From: Pictodentalium vernedei
Taxonomy: Eukaryota; Mollusca; Scaphopoda; Dentaliida; Dentaliidae
Direction: 5' to 3'
DNA: 64,000 bases
Assembly (NCBI GenBank): GCA_031216915.1
Contig: CM062293.1
Span: 150,792,285 to 150,856,284, forward strand
The notes under the pieces: model-generated
The model's input: only the letters and a program-made list of their open reading frames with translations
What the model was told of the DNA's origin: nothing
Database searches by the model: none
Part shown: positions 31,977 to 42,794 of the stretch, in pieces
Numbering within the stretch: the first letter of the stretch is position 1
Layout of the letters: every line of letters begins with the position of its first letter
Position numbers and translations under genes: made by a program

Positions 31977-32082
31977 ACGTTGATGGATGATCATTTGTTC
32001 TAGAAACTACATATTTTGTGCTTCGAATTAAACAATTTTGACTTGGTTGGTTAAATAAGATAGAAAACCGCCCACGTTTAAT

Positions 32083-32157
32083 TTTCGCTCAGGGGATTCG
32101 AACCCAGGACCCCTCGATTCGCTGTCCGCGACGTTACTCTCTGTGCTATTAGGAACA
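32083..32157 (-). other. tRNA-like sequence T3
   Basis: Minus strand: 'tagcacagagagtaa' and 'gggttcgaatcccc'. The middle hairpin is 'cgcggacagcg'. The mirror T3' is almost identical. Confidence 0.6.
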
Positions 32158-32250
32158 CGATCAGTGATAATCAAATGTCCCACCAACTGTCTACTTTGAT
32201 TTTTTTTAAACATGATAGAATATGTTCCTGAAGCAACAGATAAAAATTGA

Positions 32251-32324
32251 CAGCTTCGGAAGGGTTCGAACTCAAGATCTCTAGATTTACAAACCATATC
32301 GATACCACTGCACCACCAAGAACA
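32251..32324 (-). other. tRNA-like sequence T4
   Basis: Minus strand: 'tggtgcagtggtat' and 'gagttcgaaccct'. Confidence 0.55.
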
Positions 32325-32400
32325 CGAATGATTTGTGCTCGTATATTCTATAGAAAGTAAAACACACAGTGTTGTTGAAGCAAAAGAACAAAATTATCAG

Positions 32401-32472
32401 TTCCGAGAGGGGTTCGAACTCTGGACCTTTAGATCTATGATTCGCGTCGATACCTGTTGCTCCACGAGGCAT
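32401..32472 (-). other. tRNA-like sequence T5
   Basis: Minus strand: 'cgtggagcaacaggtat' and 'gagttcgaacccc'. Confidence 0.55.
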
Positions 32473-32670
32473 ATAGAAGATTATTGGTCGTATGTTCTGC
32501 TCTACTGTCTTTTTTTTGTCTACTCGCGCTCAACAACGCGGAAGGTGTTGCTTAAATAAGAAAATGCATCACTTTCTGGTTCCAGTATCCTCTTGTAGAT
32601 TAATCATAAGATTCAAAATACTGAAAAAGACACGATAAATTTACTTTTTCGGAACCAGAATGTGCTGCAA

Positions 32671-32765
32671 GAGCTTGCGGGGTTTGAACCTTCGTCGCCA
32701 GACACTCTAGATCCATACGAAAAATAAACAAACCCAGCGTTTTTACCAGTGAGGCTAACGGATAT
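32671..32765 (-). other. tRNA-like sequence T6, long middle
   Basis: Minus strand: 'ttagcctcactggtaaa' and 'aggttcaaacccc'. About 20 extra bases lie between the boxes compared with T2-T5. Confidence 0.55.
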
Positions 32766-32955
32766 GTTTAAATTGATGGCCAGTTATGGACCATGTGTTT
32801 TGTAACGTGAGGATGATCATCTTTCGAATTTATTGCAGTGAATGAGGATAGTTAAATAACAATGTTAAGCTCCCAATTGAGTCCAAACATTCTGTAAGCC
32901 CTATTGTCATAGCGTAACGTTTGTGTTGCTAAAACGAAATTCCGGCAAACAAATA

Positions 32956-33046
32956 TTGCCAGGATTGAACCCGTCACCATTGGGCACTCGAGTTTAACTC
33001 AAATAAAAGCAAGATCAGCGCTTTTATCCACTCGGCTAGCGGGTGA
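32956..33046 (-). other. tRNA-like sequence T7, long middle
   Basis: Minus strand: 'tagccgagtggataaaa' (Leu/Ser-like box A) and 'cgggttcaatcctg'. The enlarged middle contains a self-complementary 'gagttaaactc' stem. Confidence 0.6.
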
Positions 33047-33274
33047 TTAATAAAAAAAATTGTAAGCTACTGGTAATCATTTGTATTAGTACAGGCTAAC
33101 CATCGCCCAGGCTAACCATCGCCGAATATGAACACATTCGGTGAGGTGGGGCAAACTAAAGGGCTTTTCTTGACCTGAAATTCTTTCTACACTTTTGTAC
33201 AACACTTTTCATGTCGAAATGTATACAGAACACTTGTTGAATTTACATTTTGGGAAAAATATTTTGACGTAAAA

Positions 33275-33376
33275 GATGCAGCTGGGTTCGAACCAGTGAC
33301 CATCATCCAGTCGAGTTTTTCACAGAAGGAAAAATGAATAAACCAAACGCCTTTATCCGCTAAGCTATTGGGAAAC
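33275..33376 (-). other. tRNA-like sequence T8, long middle
   Basis: Minus strand: 'tagcttagcggataaagg' and 'ctggttcgaacccag'. It is the innermost member of the left array. Confidence 0.6.
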
Positions 33377-33867
33377 GGATAAAACAGAGCAAATTATGTT
33401 TTGTAAACACGAGAATACCATCTTCGGAAGAAATACCTTCGATTGGGTAGGTTAACAATTTTCAAATGAGAAATTCGGTTTCAAATGAATGAAATAAAAA
33501 ATATTTTAAGTAAAGTTTGTTTCGGGAGAATATACGTAACAAGTTTTTTTGGGGCGTACATGTGAACGGTATTAGAAGTATTGTTGGCCTATAAAAAAGA
33601 AAAGTTTTTCATCATGTTTTTTTCAGACCAACACCCTTGAAGGTCTTTGATTCTGTAGATAATAATCATAACCCTTTGAAACCGAGAGGCCGCTTTACAG
33701 GCCCAGAAAAACGTGATACATCATAATTTCATAAAATAGGATGTCTGCTAAGTGAATGCGTGGGGGAAGACCGGTTAATATTTTCAACGCGCTGCCCTAA
33801 GGCTGCGCGTTCAAAATATTAATTGGTCTGTCGCGGCCATTTTTCAACCAGCCTGGTTGGTCCGGAT

Positions 33868-33935
33868 CTCGTAGTCTCGTGGTAAATCGGTCGCTTTCGT
33901 ACTAGAGGTCGATGGCTTGAGATTCGGCTCCCAAA
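33868..33935 (+). other. tRNA-like sequence Ta
   Basis: 'ctcgtggtaaatcggtcgc' with a decayed box B 'cttgagattcggctcc'. A diverged duplicate of Tb. Confidence 0.4.
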
Positions 33936-34109
33936 CTTCTCTCTCGATTTGGTACATTTGGGGGCTCGTCCGATCCTCAGCAGTTGGTGGCACTGCGGGT
34001 GTTTCGACCGCCCTTAGGGAGGAACCTGGGTGAGATTCACATGTGCTGAATCTTAAAAGAAGGGGAGAGTAGTGCAGCGGTCGATGTCAAAATGCCATTC
34101 CAACCAGCC

Positions 34110-34177
34110 TAGTTGGGGTGGTAAATCGGCCACTTTATGTGCTGGAGGTCGACGGTTCGAGCCTCGGCTCCCGCACT
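34110..34177 (+). other. tRNA-like sequence Tb
   Basis: 'tagttggggtggtaaatcgg' with box B 'acggttcgagcct'. A better-preserved relative of Ta. Confidence 0.45.
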
Positions 34178-34319
34178 TCTCGATCTGTTTCATCTATCCC
34201 CAATGATGAATAAGGACTCTTCCATTTGCTGTCATTGAACTGACATGGAATACACTACCGGGGTTCATGGAGTTAAATTATAGAATATAACGACCGTGAT
34301 TGTTCTTTGTTTGATTATA

Positions 34320-34415
34320 TTTCAATGGCCTAGTGGATAAATGCGTTATAGAATTGTTGGCAAATATTGGTGCAAAACTCATGTAACTGATGGTCAGTGG
34401 TTCGAATCCAACAAG
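34320..34415 (+). other. tRNA-like sequence T9
   Basis: 'tggcctagtggataaatgcg' and 'cagtggttcgaatccaac', with an enlarged middle as in T6-T8. No mirror partner. Confidence 0.55.
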
Positions 34416-34821
34416 ATCTGTTATGTTACTATTGTTGCCGGGAAATTAATGCAACAAATGTTTATGATTTACCAGGGCGATAAGAAGTACTGCATGTAAA
34501 TGATTATCAATTACAAGTCATTATAACTACTTTGTGGTAAAAACCCAAGTTCAACGAACAGCGTCTGCATTATGTCGCACCCCTGTAAATGTCAGACGAT
34601 CTATTCTATGTGCACACCCAAACACACTCACAAACACTCTCACACACACACTCACTCACACACACTAACTGCAGCACAGTGTGTACTTTTAAACCCCAAC
34701 CGTGTATGTTATTGGAAAGTGTTTAAATAAGTTACAAAATCAAACGAAATTTGTACAATTTCGAGACACTTCTCCTTTACATATGTTTTACATTATTTGT
34801 AATTTCTCGGGCTGGATCGAT

Positions 34822-34920
34822 GTTACAATAGCCTTGTGGATAAAGGTGTTGGGTTTTTTTGTAATATTGTCGGCATGAAAACTGGAGTATCGGGCAATAC
34901 GGGTTCGAATCTATCATGCT
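34822..34920 (+). other. tRNA-like sequence T10
   Basis: 'aatagccttgtggataaagg' and 'acgggttcgaatctatc', followed by TTTT (34923). It has the long middle of T8 but no mirror partner. Confidence 0.55.
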
Positions 34921-35104
34921 TCTTTTCGCCAATCTTGTTTCTGAAAAATATGTCTGGTACATATTCTGTTTTCAGCTGAACGATAAAAGTCAAGAAAAGG
35001 CCTTCATTCTCATTTGAAAATTGTTTACCGACCTCATTGAAGGTATTTCTTCCGAAGATGGTATTCTCGTATTTACAAAACATAATTTGGTCCATTTTTT
35101 CTCT

Positions 35105-35205
35105 TTTCTGATAGCTTAGCGGGTAAAGGCGTTTGGTTTAATCATCTTTTCTTCGGTATAAAACTCGATTGGATGATGGTCACTGGTTCGAATCCAGCTG
35201 CATCT
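35105..35205 (+). other. tRNA-like sequence T8'
   Basis: Mirror of T8: 'tagcttagcgggtaaagg' and 'cactggttcgaatccagc', followed by TTTT at 35204. The enlarged middle has an 'atcatc...gatgat' pairing. Confidence 0.6.
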
Positions 35206-35413
35206 TTTACGTCTATCTTTTTCCCAAAATATAAATTCATCACGTGTGTTGTATACATTTCGACGTGAAAAATGTTGAACAAAAATGTAGAAAGAATTTC
35301 TGGTCAAGAAAAGCTCTTTAATTTGACCCACTTTACCGAATGTGTTCAAACTCGGTGATGGTTAGCCTCTACTAATACAAATGATTACAGCAGTTTACAT
35401 TTTTTTTTATCAA

Positions 35414-35505
35414 TTATCCGATAGCCGAGTGGATAGAGACTCTGGACTTGCTTTTATTTGAGTGAAACTCGAGTTTCTGACGGTTTCGGGTTCAACTCTG
35501 GCAAT
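35414..35505 (+). other. tRNA-like sequence T7'
   Basis: Mirror of T7: 'tagccgagtggatagaga' and 'cgggttcaactctg'. Confidence 0.6.
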
Positions 35506-35693
35506 ATTTGTTTGCCAGAATTTCGTTTTAGCAACACAAACCTAACGCCATGACAACAGGGCAGTTTTTAGAATGTTGAGCTCAATGGGAGGTTAACATT
35601 GTTATTTCTCTGTCCCCATCCACTGCAACAATTTCGAAAGATTATCATTTTCAAGTTACAAACGCATGGTCCATGACTGACCATCAATTTAAA

Positions 35694-35788
35694 CATATTC
35701 GTTAGCCGAATTGGTAAAGACGGAGGGATTGTTTATTTTTCGTATGGATCTAGAGTGTCTGGCGACGAAGGTTCAAACCCCGCAAGCT
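35694..35788 (+). other. tRNA-like sequence T6'
   Basis: Mirror of T6: 'ttagccgaattggtaaaga' and 'aggttcaaaccccgc'. Confidence 0.55.
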
Positions 35789-35989
35789 CTTGCAGCACAT
35801 TCTGCTTTTCGAAAAAATAAATTTATCGTGTCTTTTTCAGTATTTTGAATCTTATGATTAATCTACAAGAGGATACTGGAACCAGAAAGTGTTGTATTTT
35901 CTTATTTAAGCAACACCTTCCGCGTTGTTGAGCGCGAGTAGACAAAAAAAAACGATAGCAGAGCAGAACATACGACCAATAATCTTCTG

Positions 35990-36062
35990 TATGTCTCGTG
36001 GCGCAATAGGTATCGACGCGAATCGTCGATTTCAAGGTCCAGAGTTCGAACCCCCTCGGAAT
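35990..36062 (+). other. tRNA-like sequence T5'
   Basis: Mirror of T5: 'cgtggcgcaataggtat' and 'gagttcgaaccccc'. Confidence 0.55.
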
Positions 36063-36135
36063 TATTAACTCTGTTCTTTTGCTTCAACAACACTGTGTGT
36101 TTTACTTTCTATAGAACATTCGAGCACACACCGTT

Positions 36136-36210
36136 CGTGTTCTTGGTGGTGCAGTGGTATCGATATGGTTTGTAAAACAAGAGATCTTGAGTTCAAACCC
36201 CTCCGAAACT
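36136..36210 (+). other. tRNA-like sequence T4'
   Basis: Mirror of T4: 'tggtgcagtggtat' and 'gagttcaaacccc', with TTTT at about 36218. Confidence 0.55.
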
Positions 36211-36303
36211 ATCAACTTTTATCTGTTGCTTCAGGAACATATTCTATCATGTTTAAAAAAAATCAAAGTAGACAGTTGGTGGGACATTTAATTATAACTG
36301 ATC

Positions 36304-36378
36304 GTCTTCCTGATAGCACAGAAAGTAACGTCGCGGACAGCGAATCGAGGGGTCCTGGGTTCGAATCCCCTGAGCGAA
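36304..36378 (+). other. tRNA-like sequence T3'
   Basis: Mirror of T3: 'tagcacagaaagtaa' and 'gggttcgaatcccc'. Confidence 0.6.
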
Positions 36379-36483
36379 AATTAAACATCGGCGTTTTTCT
36401 ATCTTATTTAACCAACCAAGTCAAAATTGTTTAATTCGAAGCACAAAATATGTAGTTTCTAGAACAAATGATCATTCATCAAC

Positions 36484-36559
36484 GTGTTCGTGATAGCGCA
36501 GTCGGTAAAGTCGTGGAACGCGAATCGAGAGGTCGGGAGTTCGAGCCCCCTCTCCGGCA
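36484..36559 (+). other. tRNA-like sequence T2'
   Basis: Mirror of T2: 'tagcgcagtcggtaa' and 'gggagttcgagcccc'. Confidence 0.6.
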
Positions 36560-36805
36560 ACATAAACTAACTAAAATAAACTAAATAAATAGGTGAAAAT
36601 AAACATAATAAACTAAACCAACTAAAATACAAAACAAACAAAACAAAATGAGATGTGAGAGTGTGGTGTGTGACCAGGAGACATAAGGTAGGTGACTCAA
36701 GGTAAGTGGGTTAGACGCAAGGAAAAGAGACGGTAAGTGGAATTATGTTGAAAAAAATCAAATTTTCTCTTTTTTTGTCAATTTTTAGCGATTTTTCGGA
36801 AAATA

Positions 36806-36878
36806 TGCCTCCTATGGGTCTCGAACCCGGTACCTCTGGATCTCCAGCCCAGAACGCTACCACTGAGCCACTGACACT
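36806..36878 (-). other. tRNA-like sequence T1'
   Basis: Mirror of T1, reading toward the centre in both arms, unlike T2-T8. Confidence 0.6.
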
Positions 36879-37049
36879 TCACATTTCAGTAAACTTGGAA
36901 CTTCCATTGAACATGGCGTCGCTTTAGGATAAATAATTGGGCGGTTTCCAGCCGATTCTCTCAATCTGCCCGCCGATTTGAAATTCTGAGTTTTTGCAAG
37001 GCAAGTGCCTTTCGAATTGGATAAAAATGAGAGATTTTTTTCGGGATAT

Positions 37050-37481
37050 TTATTTGACATTTTTTTTTGATAACAACTGCTTTATTTCAATGTTTCTCAC
37101 AGTCTGTTGTGAGGTTAAGTAACTGGTGAGATCAATTTTTATTTTGCGTGTCTTTCTTCTCGTTCTCATTTTTTTCCGAAGAAGGAACTGACAATCCTTC
37201 AGAAAGACAGAACTGTCTTGTTGAATGATTGCAAGTTCACTGTTCAGGTACAAATAAAGAACGAGAAGGAAACCAAACAATCCTGAAAAGCTGATTTCAC
37301 CATAGTTACTAAACCTCGAATCTAGGTGTGAAAAACATGGAAACAGAGCAGTTGTACACAAAAATATCAAACAAATATCTGATAAATACATGCGCAGCAG
37401 TTGAATAATTAACAGTGCATAAACTGCAATAATCTTGGAGTGTGATCGCTCCCATTTCCCTGTTGTATTTTGGGATCGCAC
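37050..37481 (-). pseudogene. Mirror of the hypothetical ORF at 30986
   Basis: A 143-codon frame at about 97% nucleotide identity to 30986-31420. It loses frame at a T-run near 37060 relative to the left-arm copy, and it also starts at GTG. Function unknown; it may be a chance frame. Confidence 0.25.
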
Positions 37482-37688
37482 GCCATTGTGATATTACATG
37501 GATTTTCTCAGCGGCGTAGCACTGAAGAGTGGGGTGGGTGGGAATTAGGACGTCCAACCCAACTTTTCATAAAAATGTTAACCTTTTATACATTTATGCC
37601 TGAAATTTCTAAAACTGGTTCACGTATTCTAACGCTGACATTTCATGGATCATTTTACTATAGTTATTCTTTCAACTTCTGGTAATTT

Positions 37689-37937
37689 GACCCTTTACCC
37701 AACATAACTACCCAAACCGACCGGCGCTAGTCACAAAAATTTCCATCCAGTTTTCTTTATTTTTGCTTTTTGTGGTCTCAAAAACATAGCTTATGACCTC
37801 TCATTGGAACGAGTTCATTAAGCTCGTTCCAATGAGGGGTCATAAGCTATGTTTTTGATGCAAAATATTAAAAGATTTAGTTATTGGAGAATTTTTTTTG
37901 CAGGTGCCGTCTGCCTTTCGTGTTAGGTAAGAGGTTA
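37689..37937. mobile_element. TTAA hairpin MITE, family P1
   Basis: Mirror of 30540-30790, with central hairpin 'aacgagttcattaagctcgtt' and TTAA at 37934-37937. Confidence 0.65.
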
Positions 37938-38149
37938 AGCATTAAAAAAATATTCTGTGTTCTCCAGTTGACATGAGAAGTACCCCCCATCCCCGGATCG
38001 ACCTGCACCTGCACATATGGGGATACACACTCTTAACCAAGCGCGAAAGCTGAAATGACGTGGGGAAAATATTTTTCTGCTGGCAGTGGCAGCAGAAAAC
38101 ACTTTGTATCTCACCCAGTTCATTTAGCCCTACTTCGTCCCTGGATAAT

Positions 38150-38503
38150 GAGGTAGAGGTGCAGGCTGCAAGCCGAGAGGTCCTCCGTTCGAATCCCACC
38201 TGCGGCAACCGCGTTGTGTCCTTGGGCAAGACACTTCATCTCCACTGCCCGCGTGGGGGCACGATGACGCCGTGTACTAAGGCGTACTGCACGTCGATGG
38301 TACGCATGTCTTCAACCAATCTAACCCTGTCTGTGCTGCAGTGCGGAGTTACGATGTTGGGGAGCTGGCAGCTGCTCGTCGTTGCTCGGTGGTTCTCTCC
38401 GGGTACTCCGGCTTCCTCCACCCGTAAAACTGCCACGGTCATGATTAGCCATTGTGCATAAATATGTGACCTTAAACATCAATAAATAAATAAATAAATA
38501 AAT
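38150..38503 (+). mobile_element. tRNA-derived SINE, head slightly truncated
   Basis: The head 'gtagaggtgcaggctgcaag' and box B 'cgttcgaatcccac' lead into the conserved body 'ttgtgtccttgggcaaga', then the tail 'ataaatatgtgaccttaaa' and (AATA)n. The first ~20 bases of the head are missing. It is absent from the left arm at the corresponding point (about 30200-30340, where the arms are rearranged). Confidence 0.75.
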
Positions 38504-39136
38504 AACGATTTTGTTTTCCCCTATGACAAATTTGACAGAGAGCCAGTATAAATCAGATGGGGATGAGGACTGGTTTTCCATCTCCCCAGTTCATTTCACC
38601 CGCACTGGATTAATCCTGTATATCCCACACAGGCGACGACTCGGCGTCTTCATCGTGCAAAAAATAACTTTTCATGCCAACTGGAGCACCTGGAGTACGT
38701 TTTGAAGGCCAATGCACCGGTACCCAAAAAGAAAAATAACTGTGGGCAAAATGACCAAAGGTATATCAGGGAGAAACTGCATGAACCAGTTTTCTCAGAT
38801 CTTGATGTATATACGGTTGACATTGCGACGCCTGAGTGCTAGAATGTTCTATGTCCCATAGGGGACATAGGACATTCCAGCACTCAGACGACGATTTTTC
38901 ATGATTTGGCGTCTATGTTTGTGGGTGGGGGGTGCGCGAGTCCCCTCCAGTCACCTCGTGGCTAAGCTACTGTCCTTGCCTGGGGAAAGAATCTCAAATA
39001 TAAAAAAGCTCGAAACCTGTCACCCCATAACTGTTCTGTTTGTTACATTTTGAAGTCCAACCAATGTTCGTACTATGTAGCTAGGCCTTGATTATTTACA
39101 CATTTTACCGTTTTCGAGACGGCAAAACGTGTGAAT

Positions 39137-40370
39137 TAGTAGATATGGGAACACCTGGCGGCTCGAACTAAATGAAAATAAAAGCAAGGTAATACCCGTT
39201 GGACGCAAGGTAGATATGACGAAGAGATGGAGAGTGGGGGAGTTCTCAATCCCCGAAGGGGAAAGCAAACAAATCACTGTAGGAGAAACGGGAGAGTATG
39301 AGTATCTAGGGGTAAGCATAAATATAACGGGAAGAGGGGTGTACAGAAATTACTCAGCCAAACTGATTCTGAAAGGGAAAAGAATTCTGAACCAACTAAA
39401 ACTTTTAGGGAAAAATAGTTTCAATAAGGTCTTTGTGGGGAAAACACTGTGGGAGAGGGTGGGTTTACCAAGTATAACGTATGGCACGGACGTGATTCCA
39501 TTAAACCAAACCGTTATTAAGAAGTTGGAAAGTACTCAGAATGATGCCGGCAGATGGATAACAGGGTCGAGTAATGCTGCAGCTTTGGAAGCAGTAAGGG
39601 GGGAGCTTGGGTGGATGAAAATCAAGGACAGGGTAGATTTGGGAAAACTGTGTTACTTTAACTACTTGAGAAACCTGCCTGACAACCGGTGGTGCAAATT
39701 GATGCTCGATACCATTTGGAATTCTAATATAGAAACGGGGTGGTCAAAACATGTGAGGGAACTAATGGACAATTACTTTATAGAGGTCACAAACATAGAA
39801 GTAGGAATGAAAGAAGGCAAAAGGTTTGTCAAAGAGAGAGTCATGGAAGACTGCAATCGAAACTGGCGAGCAGGGGTTAGCGCGAAAAGATCACTGCAGG
39901 GGTTACAATATAAAGAAAAGCCAGCTTTTGAGAAGTACTTAGATGGCACCTTTGGAGGGTCACTGCTGTTCAAACTGAGATCAAGATCACTGGAGCTTCG
40001 GGGAAAAATTGGGAGAGATGGGGAAAAGGGATGCCAAATGTGCCACTCTGGAGTAGTGGAGACCCTGGAACATTTTCTCTTGGAATGCCCACAGTATATA
40101 CCTCATAGAATAAAATTTACTGGAAGAATAATGCAGAAGTGGGGTGAAGAAACAAAGGATAGATGGCTGAAGGGGGACACGAGGGAGAGGGTAGGAATGC
40201 TTATTGAAGAAATTGAAAAAGAGGAAGTGAGGGACACTATTAAGCAGTTTATATCTGAATGCTGGGAGGAGAGGAGGGGAAGAGGGGGTGGGGTGCAGGG
40301 GGAATGATGGCCTTCTCTTATGAGGACCGCGACAAATCAGCGGCTGGCCAAAGAGTTATTATTATTATTA
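39137..40370 (+). mobile_element. 5'-truncated LINE with (TTA)n tail
   Basis: The left arm (about 29640-29660) has the uninterrupted sequence. The insert begins near 39137, already in coding phase. It ends in the 3' UTR motif 'cgacaaatcagcggctggcc' and (TTA)n. ATTAG-like duplicates flank it. The motif recurs as 3' tails at 22345, 41290 and 46215, so one LINE family inserted repeatedly. Confidence 0.75.
39216..40307 (+). pseudogene. C-terminal part of a LINE polyprotein (thumb and Cys/His cluster)
   Basis: The frame has 363 codons and continues upstream to about 39150 without a natural start, so it is a 5'-truncated fragment. It opens with a thumb-like stretch (EYEYLGVSI at residues 27-35) that follows the catalytic RT motifs in LINEs. 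It ends with a zinc-knuckle-like CQMC...ETLEHFLLEC (about 278-297). RT catalytic motifs and the endonuclease are absent. The frame is unbroken, suggesting a fairly recent insertion, later than the arm duplication. Confidence 0.75.
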
Positions 40371-41284
40371 GTTATAAAATCCTACCTGTTCATTTAGTTT
40401 CAGGGGCGGCGAAAGCATGACAAAAGTGGAGGGGCACAAATTTACAAGGCTGGTGAAAACTCTGGTGGTGAAAACTTTGAAAAGGATATGGAGTTGTGTG
40501 TTATGAGTATATAAATAGATTTAACCAGTGTGAGCATGGTTTTAATACCATATCTGAGAATTATGGGCGCTAATGTAATAGCATTCGCTGAAAAATCTTT
40601 CCCTCGGTATTTAGTAGGTAGCTTGGTAATTAGTCTTTACAGAGGCTGTATCTCGGTTAGCGACATTGTGAATTATTAATCACACCGTGACTCGCTATAC
40701 TCTCTCGTTTAGATGAATATGCCGCCGTGTGGTCACCGTCCTGTCCGTTTCTTCTACTTCAACCATCTTTCAGCCAGCCTACGGATTGGAAGATATTTGA
40801 AGTAGAATAAACGGGCCGACGCGACCGAAAGTGGGATTCTTTGGCTAAATATTGTTTGGATTTGCAAATAATGTTACAGGGATGCCTGTATATTGACACG
40901 TTTGAATGCGCCCATCTTAACTCATTGTGTAACTGCGAAACATATCTATGGAAAAAGTGGAGGGACACGTGCCCCCTGGCTCCACCGCCACTGTTTAATT
41001 GTCAAGTGTGTAATTTTTAGTAGTTTCAACAAGTACACGGGTTGACTTTAAAAAGAGAGAAAAGGATTATTTTTTTTCTATACGTTGGGTATTGGGGTAA
41101 GGGGCGACTGCTGAGGGTTGGAGTGGTACGCTTATACTTCCCTCTTTGCCAGTAAGCTTGCCAGAGTATAAAACTTTTATAGCTTGGCGTTTTCTAGGGT
41201 GTATTCAGAGGCTACTTTAGCTTGATTTTGAATTATTGGATAAGATAAAAAAAATTATAGATTTTGCCTGACAGACATACGAAG

Positions 41285-41325
41285 TTACTACCGCGACAAA
41301 TCAGCGGCCGGCCAAAGTGTTATTA
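41285..41325 (+). mobile_element. Minimal LINE 3' tail insertion
   Basis: About 35 bases ('ccgcgacaaatcagcggccg' and following) replace the simple left-arm sequence near 28150. They equal the terminal 3' UTR of the LINE at 39137. This appears to be an extremely 5'-truncated insertion. Confidence 0.5.
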
Positions 41326-42164
41326 GTATAGTGATCAAGTTTTCGGTAGAGTCAATATGCAGAACACCAAGTTACTTTACTTGCACATCAGAGTAAAATC
41401 AAACTTAAAGAGAATTAATTTTATGTCTCTCAGGAGTAAGCAACCGAACTCATTCGCGTGTGTACATTCTATTAGTTACTCAGATTTTGGTTACCAAGGG
41501 GTGACTGCCAATGGATCAACATTCCCAGAATTCGGAGGAGACTCTGGTATGGAGGTTTTTCATGGACCAAAGGCCCATGGACAACATGAATGATTCAGGT
41601 TCCCTGTGACCCCCAACTACAAGTATTTGGCCCTACTTGGACAGTTGTGTAGGTGGACGCAGCTAAGGTATGTACACGGACTATTCGCGGAGAGAACAGA
41701 ACTCTCAGACCTTTCAATGTCCGTGTACTAACTTGTGAGATTGAGAACATAAAACACCTCCTACCTACACAAGAGCTAGTGAGATTAACCTTATTGTTTA
41801 AGACATAAAATAATTCATGTACATCATAGTTGATCACACAACCTCTCAATCAGAAATCCATTAGATAACAGACACACAACCCGAATAATATAGCTTGCTT
41901 ATTAAATCTTGTTTATTATGCGTGATCAAGTAATCTTCAATGATTGTACCTGCCTCTGACATTTATTCCAGGACAGCCTTCGCCGAGAGCTTTCAAGAAT
42001 CAATGTTGGCATGGGAAGATCCAGGTTGGGATGAGAGCACCAAGCACAAAACCCTTATTTTTTAAACTTTATATTTTTTACAAGCACCTAGACTGGTGAT
42101 ACGGTATTGTCCCCAATAACCCATAGACAACCACAACCAGAGATGTCCATGTGTTATCTAGGAT

Positions 42165-42365
42165 AATATCATACCTCATGCATACAGCTACAGCTTCTTC
42201 CCTCTTTGGGAGGGCAGATGCTGTAGCTGTATGCATGAGGTATGATATTATCCTAGATAATATCATGCCTCATGCATACAGCTACAGCTTCTGCCCTCCC
42301 TGCAGCGGTATGCATGAGGTATCATACCTCATGCATACAGCTACAGCTTCTGCCCTCTTTGGGAA
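42165..42365. repeat. Chain of alternating inverted repeats
   Basis: The motif 'cctcatgcatacagctacag' and its reverse complement alternate five times in about 200 bases. The left arm at about 27230-27270 has a single copy, so this expanded in the right arm. Neighbouring pieces share 'ccctctttgggaaagggtct'. Confidence 0.7.
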
Positions 42366-42526
42366 AGGGTCTGGGGCTTACGTGATTGGATCATTGGGAA
42401 TATTTGCATCATAAAGGCTGCAATTGGGAAGTTGTTTTGGACAAAGAATAAGAAATAATACCTTCGACTTAAACCAAGAACATTAATACAGAAGCCACTA
42501 TATGTGTACTACATGTGGTGATTTTG

Positions 42527-42770
42527 CTAACTGGTAGAGTGCTATTTTTAGTGATCCAAATTTGTCCACATCTCACTGCCTTGTTACAATTTATGGAAGA
42601 GTGCCTTGTGGCACTCTTCCATAAATTATAACAAGGCAAATCCTCACAGACTAAATAATTTCAATTTAAAAATAATATGAAGCACAAAACAGAATATGAA
42701 GCCATTAAGTTGCGGCATCTGTACTTCAGAATAGAGCCCAAATATGGGCTTCTAGCACTCTACCAGTTAA
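42527..42770. mobile_element. TTAA hairpin MITE, family P4
   Basis: Mirror of 26733-26976, with central hairpin 'agagtgccttgtggcactct'. Confidence 0.75.
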
Positions 42771-42794
42771 CAAACAGTCCAAATAAATCATCAT

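Larger units (their letters stand above)
33480..34995. other. Asymmetric spacer at the centre of the palindrome
   Basis: Mirror homology stops at about 33480 and resumes at about 34995. The spacer holds four more tRNA-like sequences (33868, 34110, 34320, 34822) and no gene. The first two are a diverged tandem pair. A CA/CT-rich stretch lies at 34617-34672. Confidence 0.7.

Noticed and set aside
34617-34672. CA-rich tract with regular spacing as a CRISPR-like or satellite array
   Set aside because: It is a plain degenerate microsatellite; there are no spaced identical repeats, and no CRISPR array exists in the window.
31591-36878. Calling the T1-T10 sequences functional tRNA genes
   Set aside because: Box A and B are good, but acceptor and anticodon stems do not pair in the members I folded by hand, so I report them only as tRNA-like.
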